A DNA stretch of 64,000 nucleotides from Eulemur rufifrons (lineage: Eukaryota; Chordata; Mammalia; Primates; Lemuridae). Shown here piece after piece: positions 13,333-25,528 of the stretch. Position 1 is the first letter of the stretch; each line of letters starts with the position of its first letter. The DNA lies in NCBI RefSeq assembly GCF_041146395.1, contig NC_090997.1:40527501-40591500 (forward strand), given 5' to 3'. Position numbers and translations under genes: made by a program. The notes below the pieces were generated by a model, which worked only from the letters and a program-made list of their open reading frames with translations, did no database searches and had not been told where the DNA came from.

Positions 13333-13487
13333 AAATTTTTAAATGTTAACTCTACTAAGTAATATAGAAATGTAATCATGATATTACTTCAGTTTTCGGA
13401 TTACTAATTTTTTAATAAACCTTTGGCACTCCTAGTTTTTCCAATAATCCTTACTAACCAATTTTTTATCCTTTGAATGGTCGAGTT

Positions 13488-13657
13488 CAGTGTTTCTCAA
13501 TCACCTGCAAGGCTTCTTAAACTAAAGCATGGCTGCCAAGTCCACCCCTAGAGTTTCTCTGATGAAGTAGTCTAGAGAGGGCCTAAGAATTAAGTTTACT
13601 TGTCTAAAAACATCTCAGTGAGGCTGAAGCTGTTGACCCTACTCTGAATAGCACTGT
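13488..13657 (+). mobile_element. MER5A-type nonautonomous hAT-Charlie transposon
   Basis: Begins 'cagtgtttctcaatcacctg', continues with a diverged 'aagtccacccctagagtttc…', and ends with 'ctctgaatagcactg', which is the inverted counterpart of the start. This is the layout of MER5A, a noncoding hAT relic. Confidence 0.55.
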
Positions 13658-13849
13658 TTAAAATTAATAATTAAGGGATCATTATAATTCTAATTTGAAA
13701 TATTGTTCTAAAAGGATTCATGCTCACTCTTTTATAACCAGAAGTGGTAGTTCTAGGAAAAAAGGTGACACATTCCTCAGGCTTCTCAAGGAATCCCCCA
13801 TTATGCCCTGGATGAACAGGCTTTCTAAAGCAGATACTAAATAAGTAGA

Positions 13850-14382
13850 TAAAAAAATAGGCAGTTTACAAAAGAGGAAATAAAAATAATCAATAAACAT
13901 ATGAAAAATGTTTCTCAGTAGTAATCAGGGAAATGCAAATAAAAGCAATGAGCTCATAACGTATCTTGTTAGCAAATATTTCAAAATTTGGTAACATGAC
14001 GTGTTGGTAAAAGAATAGTGAAACACGTAGCTGTTATAGCTAATGGGCACAGCTGCTTTAATGGGCAGTTTTCGTAACTTATTAACATTAAATGTGCCTA
14101 TAGCCTAGCCACTGCAATACTAGATCTCTATAAAGAGACACAAATATAAGCCCAATAGGGCACGTTATAGAGGAGTTTGTTTGAAAAATTAAAACTATCT
14201 AAGTGTCCATCAATAAAGAAAAAAAAACCTAATTAATAGCATTGAGTAGTTTTAAAAAAACGAAGTCGCTCTCTATGTAATAAGGTGGAAATACTTGAAA
14301 CGTGCTGAAAGAAGTCTTGTCACAAAACGATACATACAGTATATCATTTACGACAGCATTCATATGATACAAATAATAGAAA
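13850..14382 (+). repeat. Ancient L1 ORF2 3' region fragment
   Basis: Segments 'aatcagggaaatgcaaataa', 'gtgttggtaaaagaatagtg' and 'aactatctaagtgtccatca' follow the order of the L1 ORF2 end (…[14 protein letters not shown]… to QPKCPSI…). Many stops interrupt any frame. Confidence 0.65.
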
Positions 14383-14547
14383 ATAATTTTAAAGCACTTA
14401 CTGCATGTTTGGCACTCTAAGTGAATTATATGCCTTAACCAATTATTTTAGTCCTTATAACAGCTGTATAAATTGAATACCATTAATCATGACTCACCTC
14501 ACTGAATACTCACTCATTATATATGCTAGCAATTATTCAAAGTCATT

Positions 14548-14672
14548 TAATAATAATAATAGCTAATACTTATTACATGCTTATTGAGTCTCAGGCACCG
14601 TAATACCCTGTGAGATGGGTATTATCTATTTTTTACTTATTTATCTCACAGAATCTGAGGAGGTACTTAACA
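14548..14672 (-). repeat. MIR SINE fragment
   Basis: The 'taatagctaatacttattacatg' and 'cttattgagtctcaggcacc' segments followed by 'gagatgggtattatct' match the minus-strand MIR 3' half. Confidence 0.65.
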
Positions 14673-15149
14673 ATGGGACTTGAGATGAAAAGGAACCAAT
14701 GTAAAGTTGAGAAAGTTAGCAGCAGCCATGCAAGAGGAATTTCTCTAGAGCACAGTCATTAATTGACTCTACTTTCCTCTATCAAAGAGCAAATTGCCAC
14801 AAGAGAGGCTCTGCTGAGCTCACGCGAGGGAAAGTGTCTACTCTACAGATCAGGCAGCTTTGCCCAGAGTGGCAGAATCATGAGCTTCAGAAATAATCAC
14901 CAGAGACCCATATGCATGTGCTGACTGATCTCCGAGGTGGGTGCAGGTGGGGAAAAAGGGTAGGAACAAGGTTATAAGCCAAAAAGTTCCCTCAACTCTT
15001 GTCTCCCTCACTCTGTGAAGCACCTGGTAAACTGGACAAACAATGAGCTGAAGCTATTGATTCAACTAACAGTTTAAGACATTCTCCGAGGATCTAGGTT
15101 GTGCCCAGCACTTCAGTGATTTGCTTTCACATAATGTGTGTGGTTTACA
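14673..15149. other. Unassigned sequence
   Basis: No gene or nameable repeat. Confidence 0.35.
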
Positions 15150-15358
15150 AAGGTCTTTTATATAGACCTTTCTCTTTTTTATATCCTCAAAACAAGCACA
15201 AGGATCCAAGTGGTGCAGAAAGCATTCTCCCTCATTTTTATAGATGAAGAAACTCAAGCTGACCATGGCTTGCCCAAAAGTCACATATTGGAAAGTGGGA
15301 GTGGAACTGGAACTCTGACCCAGGACTTCTTAATCCACAGCCAGTCCTCTTCTTGTTA
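15150..15358 (-). repeat. MIR SINE fragment
   Basis: 'tttttatagatgaagaaact' followed by '…tggcttgcccaaaagtcaca' and 'ctgacccaggacttcttaat' is the reverse complement of the MIR core (…gacttgggcaagtc… cctcagtttcctcatct). Confidence 0.75.
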
Positions 15359-17032
15359 GAACTTTGATGGGAGTATTCAGCACTGACTTGGGGAAAGATA
15401 CTTAACAAAAAGCAGCTTATTTCATTGAGAAGGAGGGAGTTAATGTCCACGGAGGTAAGTAATAGCGTTTGGATGAAAGATTTGACTAGCTATAAAATGA
15501 AAATGATAGCAGAGAGGGAATTTATTCAGAAAGAAGCAGCAAATTTATTGATGGTATTTATCCGGCAAATGACAGTGAGGAATCAAATAGACTTTGTTAG
15601 TCTAATCTAGGAAAGAATGGCTCTATGTGGAATAAACAAAGCGATTTTCTGTGATGATATAAAAATACTTCACACTTGTTTGAAGATGATGAGCAATACT
15701 GCCAGGACAGCATTGGCTTGGGGATGAAACTCAGTGGTGAAAAATAGGAATCTTAATTTTAGCATTCTTGGAGAAGATACCTCTATAGCATTACTGAAGA
15801 GTTAGCTTCATTGTAGACATTCTTATTTGCATCATCTGTCATATAAAGGCTGAATTGGAATCACAGAGCAAATAAATTGTCAGGTCAATGCCATAGTCTC
15901 CTCCTCAGCCAAGTTAATTCCTCATTAGAAAATATTCCCAGGCCTTTCCTCATTAGGGTCAGCCGCAGAAATAACAAGAATAAGAAATCAGCTAAGTATC
16001 TTTTGCTACAAAGGAAATGATTATTTCACCTTGGCTTCTCAAATTTTCTTTTCAGGCAATTTCATTATGTTACCTCTAAACATGTCTGATACATTATGAA
16101 GAGATTATTTTAGCAAAATAGGATATTGTTACTCTGTTGTTGCTGGGAGATGAAGGACAGTATTTTGCTTCTGTAGCTATCAAATCTAAATATTGAGACT
16201 TTAAAATTGAATGTGCTTTTTACTGAATTCATCCTGCAGATGGGTTCCAAAGACTTTATGTCAGCTAGCTGAATTATCAGTGGTACAGTCATTGTCATTC
16301 TCTGTGATAAATGTTGGATTGATTTAATTATATTAGCTCACTCTTTCATTATTGAAAGAAAAACTTTTTTTGTTTGTTTATATGGTGCTAAAGATTCTTT
16401 CATACCTCCAAGATCTGAAAAGGCAAAAAAGCACGTTACAGAACAATGTTCTACATTCACTGGTGCACACTCAGCGTCTAGCATAGGGGACTAGATAGTT
16501 GAACCCCAAACAGTTGAGAATTGTTGCATCTGGGGAAGGGAGGAGTGCGTGGGGGGGAGTGGCAGATGGGAGAAGGGGGCCATTCATGTTTTTTTCTAAA
16601 TATTTCTGTGTGGTTTGAATCTTTTACAACAATAACATATTCATGCATGGCTTGTGTGATTTTAAAAAGATTATAAAATAAAAGCTTCATTCAGACAATG
16701 AGAAATGAAGCCTTTAACTCACAATGTTGTTTAAAGGTTAATTTTTGTGAAGTCAAAATTTTGTGAAGTCACAAAAATTAGTTCTCAGTTCCTAAAGCAA
16801 ATTTTTATGTGAGTCTATTACTTAGTAGTTCATGTCTCTAGAAGATGTTAATTATTTTTCACTGATTTACTTTAAAAAGTAAATTAAAAACTGTTAAGTG
16901 TATTTGAAGTTTTAACTTTCAGCAGTATCACAGAGAATCTATCCAGAAGATAAGAATATGCTATCAAAAATTTAAAGATAGACTCTTACAACTTTTCTTC
17001 TAATACTCTTTTCAGAGTGAAGATATCAAAAA
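15359..17032. other. Unassigned sequence
   Basis: About 1.7 kb without recognised genes or repeats. The part around 16500-16690 (a G-rich stretch, then 'tttttctaaatatttctgtg') resembles the tail of an old repeat, but I cannot name it. Confidence 0.35.
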
Positions 17033-17042
17033 ATTTATTTTA
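17033..17042. repeat. Left target-site duplication of L1 at 17043-18499
   Basis: The 10-base sequence atttatttta is repeated exactly at 18500-18509, directly after the element's A-rich tail. Confidence 0.7.
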
Positions 17043-18499
17043 GTAAAGCTTAAAGTCTGGTAGACTGATACCTCCCAATTTGTTCTTTTTGCTTAAGATT
17101 GCTTTGGCTATACGAGGTCCTCTCTGGTTCCATACAAAGCATAGAATTATTTTTTCTAGATCTGTAAAGAATGAACATATACATTGGGGAAAAGAATCTC
17201 TATTCAAAATGGTGCTGGGAAAACTGGATAACCACATGCAGAAGATTAAAACTGGATCCCCATCTCTCACCTCTCACAAAAATCAACTCACTATGGATAA
17301 CAACAGACTTAAACCTAAGGTGTGAAACGTTAATTGTAATAGAAAAAAATGTTGGGAAAACTCTTATAGACATTGGCCTAGGCAAAGAATTTATGAAGAA
17401 GACCCCCAAAGCAATCGTGATATCAACAAAAATAAATAAATGAGACCTGATCAAATTAAAAAACTCTGAACAGCCCAGGACACTATCATTAGAGTGAATA
17501 GACAACCTACAGAATGGGAGAAAATATTTGCATGCTACACATCTGGTAAAGGGCTGATAACAAGAATCTATACAGAACTTAAGAAAATTAAAAAGAAAAA
17601 AATCAAACAACCCCATCAATAAATGGGCAAAGGACATGAACAGAAACTTTTCAAAAGAAGACAGAACAATGGCCAGCACACATATAAAAAAGTTCTCAAC
17701 ATCTCTGATCATCAGGGAAATGCAAATCAAAACCACAATGAGATATCACCTAACTCCAATGAGATATCACCTAACTCCAATGAGAATGGCCTTTATCAAA
17801 AAGTCCCAAAACAACAAATGCTGGTGTGGATGTGGAGAGACTGGAACACTCTTACGCTGCTGGTGGGACTGCAAATTAGTGCAACCCCTGTGGAAAGTAA
17901 TTTGGAGATATCTCAAAGAGCTAAAAATAGAAACACCATTTGATCCAGCAATCCCACTACTGGGCATCTACCCAAAGGAAAAAAAGCATTTTATAATAAA
18001 GACATCTGCACTGGAATGTTTATGGCAGGACAATTCACAATTGCAAAGATATGGAAACAACCCAAGTGCCCATCAATACATGAGTGGATTAAAAAAATGT
18101 GGTATATGTATACCATGGAATACTACTCAACTACAAAAAGCAATGATGAACTAGCATCTCTTACATTATCCTGGATAGAGCTTTGCCCATCCTTCAAAGT
18201 GAAGTATCCCAAGAGTGGAAAAACAAGCACCACATGAACTCACCATCAAATTGGTACTAACTGATCAACATTAAAGTGCTCGCATGGACTATTAATATTC
18301 ACTGGGTGCCGGTCAGGTGGGAGGGGGAGCTTGGGGGTGGATAAACTCACAACTAATGGATGCGGAGCACACTGTATGGGGAAGGGCTCGCTTGTAGACC
18401 TGGCTTGGGAGGGGCAAAGGCATTATATATAACCAAAATGTTTGTACTCCCATAATATTCTGAAATTTTAAAAAAGTAAAAAAAATTAAAATTAAAAAC
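17043..18499 (+). mobile_element. 5'-truncated L1 LINE with inverted 5' end, strepsirrhine type
   Basis: The segment 17043-~17172 is L1 ORF2 in minus orientation (translates to AKAILSKKNKLGGISLPDFK). From about 17175 to the tail the same element continues in plus orientation, covering the ORF2 C-terminal part (…[10 protein letters not shown]… [13 protein letters not shown] … GIYPKEKK … MEYYST) and a 3' UTR containing 'ggcattatatataaccaaaatg'. The ORF is dead: several stops precede 17600. About 45 codons are missing at the inversion junction. Exact 10-bp duplications flank it, so both halves entered as one insertion. A 21-bp tandem duplication lies inside at 17738-17779. Confidence 0.85.
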
Positions 18500-18509
18500 A
18501 TTTATTTTA
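18500..18509. repeat. Right target-site duplication of L1 at 17043-18499
   Basis: Exact copy of atttatttta found at 17033-17042. Confidence 0.7.
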
Positions 18510-18727
18510 AAGATATTGTAACTAAGTTATTTATGAGATATCATCCCTTCTCCCCAGCCACTTACCAAACTCTACAAGAGCTTAAATCTTGTCTTCGATT
18601 TCCCAATCTATTTCTTTGTGTTTTCCCCCTTCTATAGTTTAATAAATATGATTGGAAGGGTTGTGCATATATACATTTGCTAAGAGGCAAAGAGAAAGGA
18701 GAGAAAGAAGTCTGTCACACTGTCCTT

Positions 18728-19880
18728 CTTGGTCTTTTTGATGAGCTCAGTGTCCTCCATCTACGTCAGCTCTGAATCCCGGGGACACCAGGTGCCTGTT
18801 CTTGGCCTTTTGCTTTTCTTAAACTTTTTGGGAGATCTTGCCTTTACCCAAGCTCCAATTATCACAGCACACTCCACATTCTCAAATCTATACCTACAGC
18901 TTAGATCTATCCTGTGAGCTCCAGGTTTCTACCTCCAACCACATAGGGAACATCTCCAAGTAGAAGTCCCCAGGGACCACAAACATAGAAGTTACAAAAA
19001 TACACTGACTGCCCTCCACCCCAAACCTACTCTACCTCCTATTAACCCAGGGGTTCTCAACCAGGGACAATTTTGCCCCCAAGGGACATTTGGCCACATG
19101 TGGAGACGTTTTTGATCATCATTACTGGGGTTAGAGGGGTACTACTGGCATATGATGGGTAGATCCAGGGATGCTGCTAAATATCCTGAAATTATCAAGA
19201 CATTCTCTCTCGTACACACAACAAAGATTTGGTGGCCCAAAATGTCAATACAGCTAAGATTGAGGAAAGGTTAATTTCTCAAATGCCTGGGAAATGGTTA
19301 ATTAACGGTTAATGGGTTAACATCTCAGAAAAGAAAGACACCACCATCCATCCTCGAATTAATCCCTATTTTCTCCCTCTCTCTCACTTCCCACATCTAG
19401 ATGGTCATCAGTCCCATAGATTCTAGACACAACTGACCCCCACATTGCCATCCCCACTTCCATGACTTTAATTCACACTGTCTCCCGGACTATATCACTT
19501 GTTTTATTAATCTTCCCTCTTTCAATCTCCATCCATATCAAGCTTCCTATTGCTGCTGAGAGACCTTTCCAAGACACAAATCTATTCATGTTACTCTTAT
19601 GTAAAAACCATCAACAGCTCCCCTTGCCTACGGACATTCAAGCTGATGGTCCTGTTCTTGCCTGGTCCCTTTGTATTTCTTTAGTCCCTTGTCTCTAAAG
19701 TCCCCAATCTCAGCTTTCAGTTCTCCAAACTCTCCACACACACTAATTACTTGAAGATCTGGAGGACTTCTTGCTATCTTTCACCCTGTATGCCTTTGTA
19801 TGTCAGCATTGAATGCCATCTCCTTACTCTGTTTTTTTTCTGGTTAATTCATACTTATTATTCAAGAAACAGGTCATATG
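18728..19880 (+). repeat. L2 LINE fragment, split by MER20
   Basis: Pyrimidine-rich text in L2 order: 'gagctccaggtttctacctc', 'aacatctccaagtagaagtc', then after the MER20 insertion 'cagctccccttgcctacgga' and 'tttcaccctgtatgcctttg'. The first part corresponds to the 'cctgaactccagactcatat' region and the later part to the 'aaaaccctccagtggcttcc' region, all in plus orientation. No intact frame survives. Confidence 0.6.
19049..19269 (+). mobile_element. MER20 nonautonomous hAT-Charlie transposon
   Basis: Starts 'aggggttctcaaccagggac', passes 'gggacatttggccacatgtg', 'ggatgctgctaaatatcctg' and ends 'aagattgaggaaagg'. This matches the full length (about 220 bp) and order of MER20. It interrupts L2 sequence. 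Confidence 0.88.
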
Positions 19881-20015
19881 TAACTGAGAATAAATTTTTC
19901 CCTAATGAACCCAAATATGCAGAGAATACCTGTGCTTATCATAGTTTATGATTGAAAATTACAGAAAAAGATTCTGGATAACTTAAATAGAAAAATAATT
20001 TGTTAAAAGAGTATT

Positions 20016-20854
20016 AGTGGCTATATTGGGTTGTATAGTGTCTTTTAAAAATTAGTATTCAGGGGCCAGATGCAGTGGCTCACGCCTGTAATCCTAGCAC
20101 TCTGGGAGGCCGAGGTGGGCAGATCTTTTGAGCTCAGGAGTTCGAGACCAGCCTGAGCAAGAGCGAGACCCCGTCTCTACTAAAAATAGAAAGAAATTAT
20201 ATGGACAACTTAAAAAATATGTAGAAAAAATTAGCCGGGCATGGTGGCACATGCCTGTAGTCCCAGCTACTCGGGAGGCTGAGGCAGTAGGATTGCTTGA
20301 GCTCAGGAGTTTAAGGTTGCTGTGAGCTAGGCTGATGCCACAGCAGTCTAGCCCAGGCAACAGAGTGAGACTCTGTCTCAAAAAAAATTTTTTTTTAAAT
20401 AAAATAAAATAAAATAAAAACTAATGTTCACCCAAAACCTGTGAATGGGGCCTTATTTGGAAAAAGGGTCTTTGCAGATGTAATCAAGTTAAGATGAAGT
20501 CATACCTGGTTAGGGTGGGCCCTACATCCTTTTGACTTATGAGTCCTTATTAAAAAAAAAGGCAATCTGGCTACAGAAACACAGATGCACAGGGGAGAAC
20601 ACCATGTGCATGTGAAGATAGGGAGCAATGGGAGTGACGCGCCTACAAGCCAAGGAGCTAAGGATTGCTGGCCAGTGCCAGAAGCCAAGGAGAGAGGCTT
20701 GGAACAGATTCTCCTTCAGAGCCTCCAGAAGGAACCAACCCTGAAGACACCTTGATTTTAGACTTCCAGTCTCCAGAACTGTGAGAAAATAAATTTCTGT
20801 GGTTTGAGCCATCTGTGGGTGTTTGTTGTGGTAGCCCTGGAAAACTATTACAGT
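20016..20854 (+). mobile_element. MLT1-type MaLR solitary LTR, interrupted by an Alu
   Basis: The 5' piece (to 20061) is the diverged LTR start. After the Alu come 'cttatttggaaaaagggtct', 'ttgcagatgtaatcaagtta', 'gtgggccctacatcc', and the end 'cagtctccagaactgtgaga … aaaataaatttctgt … ctattacag'. It carries the LTR polyadenylation signal aataaa and has no internal viral sequence. Confidence 0.85.
20062..20415 (+). mobile_element. Alu SINE, strepsirrhine type, nested in the MLT1 LTR
   Basis: Dimeric Alu beginning 'gggccagatgcagtggctca', with the lemur-type linker 'aaattatatggacaacttaa', right arm 'gctgtgagctaggctgatgc', and tail (A with T interruption, then (AAAAT)n) to 20415. Flanks 20047-20061 and 20416-20430 are similar 15-mers with a few mismatches, giving a likely target-site duplication. 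Confidence 0.93.
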
Positions 20855-22559
20855 AGTCTGCATAATCAATAGAAAGCATTAAAATATATGCCATGGCTGG
20901 TGAGTCAAGGCACACTTAAAATCCTGCCCTGGGAACGATGTGTTTAGCAAGCTGTCTCTTGACACAGGCTAGCACCACCAGCACTCCATGGACACTCCCG
21001 GTGTGACTGGACTCCTACTTCCTGACATTCACTGCTCACCACTGGATCTTCAGCTCAGCCCAGACACCATCAACCCTTTTCACCTCCCCCCCATGTGACT
21101 TTGTTCCACTCACTCAAGTTGGGTAATACAGTGCTCTTAGCAGGATCGGCTATAAAATGTGAGGGGTCCAAACGTAGGGCCCATCGTCCAAAAAGTATTA
21201 ATAATTTTAAGACAGTGACAACAGAGCATTAAATCAAGCACTAGGCCCTCCTAAGCATGGATCACACACTCGTGATGCTCGCCCTGGCTTGCAGTCATGC
21301 TCTGTGATGTACCCATGCTTAGTGCTGACAAAGTTCAGAGGAGTACTGTCCATCCCTTTCTGTGTTTATAATGGATAACCAGGCCCTCCCTCCCACTATT
21401 TTTTTCATTGCTTTAAAACAAGAAAGTAATCTGATGTTTGGTAATACAAAGACAAATGTTCTAGGGTAGAGCTTATGTATATTTCATAGCACTGCATTGC
21501 AAATGACTACTGCCATAGATCTTTCCTGCTAAACTGTTAGAAGACAAATGCTGAGTTGGAAAAGTAGTCTGTTTTCTCTGTGGCCAACACTTTAAATCAG
21601 AGATGACTCACATAAATGATATATGAAATTTTCATTTCCTTGATAGTTTTCTCCTTTTGTAGATAATTTTATTTTAACCATACCAAATATGTATGAGAAA
21701 GTTTGATGATTTGGGCTCATTTCATATCTACTAAATTGACATGGAGAACATTTCCTAAGTATTAGCTATATTGAAGATGCAGTAAGTTTATTAAAATGCA
21801 AGCTATCATCCAGGCTCTGTCTTTTAAAATATCAACTATTTTAAGGCAAATCAATTTCCATGTGTCTTATTTCTTTCCTACCAACTAACAAAGGACTATC
21901 TTTTCTGACAGCCCCCAAATGACTTGATTGTGCTCATCCAATTTTGTTACAACTTTACTAGGCAGTCCAACCTCCGGAAAGATTGGATCTCAAGACTGAA
22001 TGAACTCTCCACATTCTCTTCTGAAAGATAAACATGCACTCTATAAACTTCATTGGCCTAAACAACAGAAACATCTGTTTAGACTCATGAGCAGCTTTTT
22101 GGCTGAGTTCAGCAACAGGGAGGCTTAGGAAGTGTGTTCATCAGCTGTGTTCTGCAGCACCCAAACATCATTGCTGGTCACAGTGATGCACTGTAGAGAT
22201 TACCAAGCATGGGAATAACTAAACTGGACAGCTATCCATAAACAATCTGTGGTAATGCTATTACAATGTCCTCACATCCCACAGTTTTCTCTTTCATGAG
22301 AAATAATTTTAGGACATAAATAAACATGAAATGTAAAAGATTGCTGAACTAGATATGGTCACTAGATCACTGAAATGAACATAAATATAGACTTATAGAA
22401 CAAAGCCCAGAACAGCCTCCTCAAAATTCTTCCTCACCAATGCCTCTGGTCAATCTTTCTTACCGGATTAAAAATACAAAATATTCTTCTCTGCTGGTTA
22501 CAAGTAACATCTGAAATGTTATCCTTAAAACTCTACTCCTGTGGGTTCAGTGATTCCAT
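20855..22559. other. Unassigned sequence
   Basis: No gene. Around 21150-21320 the pattern 'aaaatgtgaggggtcc', 'gagcattaaatcaagcacta', 'ggccctcctaagcatgg' resembles a dispersed mammalian repeat I have seen but cannot name. The remainder matches nothing. Confidence 0.35.
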
Positions 22560-22564
22560 AGTGA

Positions 22565-22742
22565 GTGCAAGAATACTTATAAAGCACCAACTATGAGACA
22601 GACCCTGTGTGAAAAGCTAGATTGTTATTGTTCATGATAGAACTACAAGGTAGGTTTCATTATCTTCATTGGATGAGGGTACTAAAACTCAGAGAGTTTA
22701 AGTGGCTTCCTCAATCTCAGAAAGTTAATCAATAAAAAGATC
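22565..22742 (-). repeat. MIR SINE fragment
   Basis: 'ataaagcaccaactatgaga', 'gaactacaaggtaggtttca' and 'aaaactcagagagtttaagt' correspond to the reverse complement of MIR, in the correct order. Confidence 0.7.
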
Positions 22743-23146
22743 GCACTTTATATTTAGATATTAAATCTATACCCATTTATTGTTGATACTGTTATTTTTT
22801 TACTGTACCCTAGATACTCCTCTTTTAAAGTTCCAATGCACCAGGCATTCTATATTTGATCTGTTTAAATTATCTGTAATTTAGTAGGAATTCAGCTACC
22901 AGACAATTTCTAACTATGGTTAGTAAAGAGCAGTTTTTGAAGCAGTAGATATAGAAGAGACACCCTAGAATGTACTAGGAGTTGGGTACAGAAGAGCAGG
23001 TTCAGTCCTATTTATGTATACCTTTGATGGAAATAAAAAAAGCGACAGAAGTAAATGAAAAAGTGGAAGAGCATGTGCTCCACTTTACACACACATTTAT
23101 GAAGGCATTTTATGACTCTACATGATTTTATAGAACTTTTATGAGC

Positions 23147-23184
<38 letters not shown>

Positions 23185-24916
23185 GTACATTCCACTCAAG
23201 AGTCCAATTGCTTCTTTAGTAATAACACCTTTAATATTATATATTGTTATTGATTGATGTGTGTATATATATCCATTAAGTTTCATAAGGCTACAGAAAA
23301 TCCCTGTTTGGCTTTTATTTCACATTAAAAATTTGGCAACAAATACAAGCATTCAAAGACCTGAATTCAGTACTATTCTATATGAACTATGGCTATGTTC
23401 TTCAGATTTAAAGTACAGCTGACTGAATATAAATTTTAAAATGGATTCACCAGGTCATTTTACCCCAAGAAAAAATGCATATTATTTAAACAAATGGTAT
23501 TCACACTTTATTTTCCAGAAATGTTACTTTTATATTGAATGACATAGGGGAAACCATGGAAAGCTTAAAATCAGAGGCTCACTCCCTAATTCATCAAGGA
23601 AAAACCCAATTCTAAAATTAGGAGTTCTCCTGTGTTGCCTTAAGCCACAACTTTCATCAAAGCTCACTGATAGTACCATACAATTGGCTTTTAAAGATAC
23701 TGTTAAGATTAAAAATTTAATGCATGTTTATTGAAAATAATTAAACTTATAGGAAAGCAGACATTTCCCATAATCCCGATATGCATAACCATTCTTAATG
23801 TGTGTGAATAACCATATAGTTTTTTTTTTTTTTTAGACAGAGTGATGGAAAAAAGAAAATTATAATAGTATCATAGGAAAATGGTATGGTGCCTTTTTGA
23901 AAATTTAATGAATTATTTATAAAGGATAATTCTAGTATAGAAAATTTAATGAATATAGAAAATAGAAAAAATCATCCACACTCACTACCTTTATATTTTA
24001 TGTCATTTTATATTAGGGCATTTTTATGCCATTTCATTGTGCACATTGCTGATGATAATGCAGGCACTGAATTTTAGGAAACTACTCACAGAGACAGAAA
24101 GAAGGTAACATAAAGAGAGGCTTGATGAGAGATAATATCTACCATGGCTGCTTTATTAATCTTTTCTAATTTAAAATATAGCACGCAAAGACTAAGATCT
24201 TTCAATAAGAGCTTTACAGTTCAGGAAAAACATGACTAAACTTCCTTGGAAGTAAAATGACTTCTCTATGTGTAGTTTTGCTTTTGTAGATAGAAGCAAA
24301 AGCTCCACATCCCAACTGCCCAACTTTGTATTAATAAGTTGTTTAGTTATCGTTAGCAACAGCAAGCAGAGAATGACAGCCACAGTGGTTTTAAGTGGTC
24401 CTCATCTATACTGTGGGATAAACAGCGAGAGATACTTTTCCTGCTATAATGGAAGGAGCAGAAACAGAAACAAAATATTGAAGGAAACATAAGGGGCCAA
24501 ATTCCAACCTGGGCTATAGAATCCGCCTGACAATACATGATCCAGCTAGATCCCTGGGACTGTGATCTCAGTCAATATATAACCCCCCAAAAAAATTCAT
24601 AAGTCATTTTATACCAAAAATTTTCCTTTCTTGAGATTTTCATTTCATTTTGTCTTTCATTTGGACAAATCTAATCTTTTAAGTGTTTTTTTTAATAAAA
24701 GAGCACATGAGGGTGCCGTTTTCTGAATCCTTGCATATCCATGAACGTCTTTCACAAAACAAAGAAAATTAGCTAAATACATTAAATAATTCCTAAGTCA
24801 CTACCTTCTCCTTTCAAAATTCTGTCAAGGATTTTGTTGAATGCTGTTTACTAGCATTATGTTTTACAAAAACCAACCTAATTTTTATTGTTTTGTTGGT
24901 AACAAGTTTAGCCTGC
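22743..24916. other. Unassigned sequence with a microsatellite
   Basis: No gene or nameable repeat besides the (TA)n(CA)n tract at 23147-23184 and a 15-base T tract near 23821-23835. Confidence 0.4.
23147..23184. repeat. (TA)n(CA)n compound microsatellite
   Basis: An uninterrupted alternating TA block runs straight into about eleven CA units. Such tracts are usually length-variable between individuals. Confidence 0.9.
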
Positions 24917-25528
24917 TGTGACAGGTATGGCAAGTTGATACCCAAAACCTACTTACAGCTTTCTTTTAGCTCATTTTTCCGTACTGCAAGGACTAGAAAT
25001 CTACAAATTTGTATTTCCCCAACTCCTTTGCAGCTAGGGATCTGGATGTGAGTTACATTTCACCAATTAGATGCACTCTAAGAATGATATTTAGATGGTG
25101 GAAGTAAGGGGGAGGTCATTTTCCTTCTGTTTTGGCTATTGCTATCAGTAAACACATTTACAGATAAATACACTGGGTTTTCTTGGTCAGAATCCAAGAT
25201 CCAGTGGCAGCTGTATGCGAGTGTAGCAGCAGTTGTGGCAGCTTTCTGATCCCTGCATTGCAGCTACAGCAATATAGTCTTGAAGTTTAGAAGACTTCAA
25301 ATTGGTGACCAACTGATTTCTCCCCTTTTTGATTATGACACCAGTACTAGCTTCCCTGGTGGCCCAGTGCAAGAGTGTTATTTAGGCAGTTTTTACCTAG
25401 AAGGCTAGCTAAAAGCCTACACTTCCAAACCTTCCAAAAATAATTCCTGTATTCAATCCTTTTCTGTTTGACATAGTTGCAATGTTTTGTTTTGTTTTTT
25501 TCCAGTAACCGAATCCTGACTGATATAC
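24917..25528 (+). repeat. Diverged MaLR (MLT1-like) LTR
   Basis: Ordered landmarks: 'ttagctcatttttccgtact', 'cctttgcagctagggatctg', 'ttcaccaattagatgcactc' and a terminus 'gtaaccgaatcctgactgat' like the 'agcctatcctgactgatac' end of old MLT1 LTRs. The middle portion is strongly decayed. Confidence 0.5.

Noticed and set aside
17200..17736. 178-codon open frame on the minus strand
   Set aside because: It is the antisense of L1 ORF2 sequence in the plus-strand element at 17043-18499. No independent coding evidence.
17636..18154. 172-codon frame on the plus strand as a possible gene
   Set aside because: It is a recognisable C-terminal fragment of L1 ORF2 in a truncated, inverted element, so it is annotated as part of the mobile element.
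20128..20325. Open frames beginning [15 protein letters not shown] here and at 35591
   Set aside because: Both are translations of the same Alu left arm. Repeated identity shows a repeat shadow and not a gene family.
23821..23850. 'tttttttttttttttagacagagtgat' as the start of a sixth Alu
   Set aside because: Only about ten bases after the T run resemble an Alu tail and 'agacagagt'; the following sequence is not Alu.
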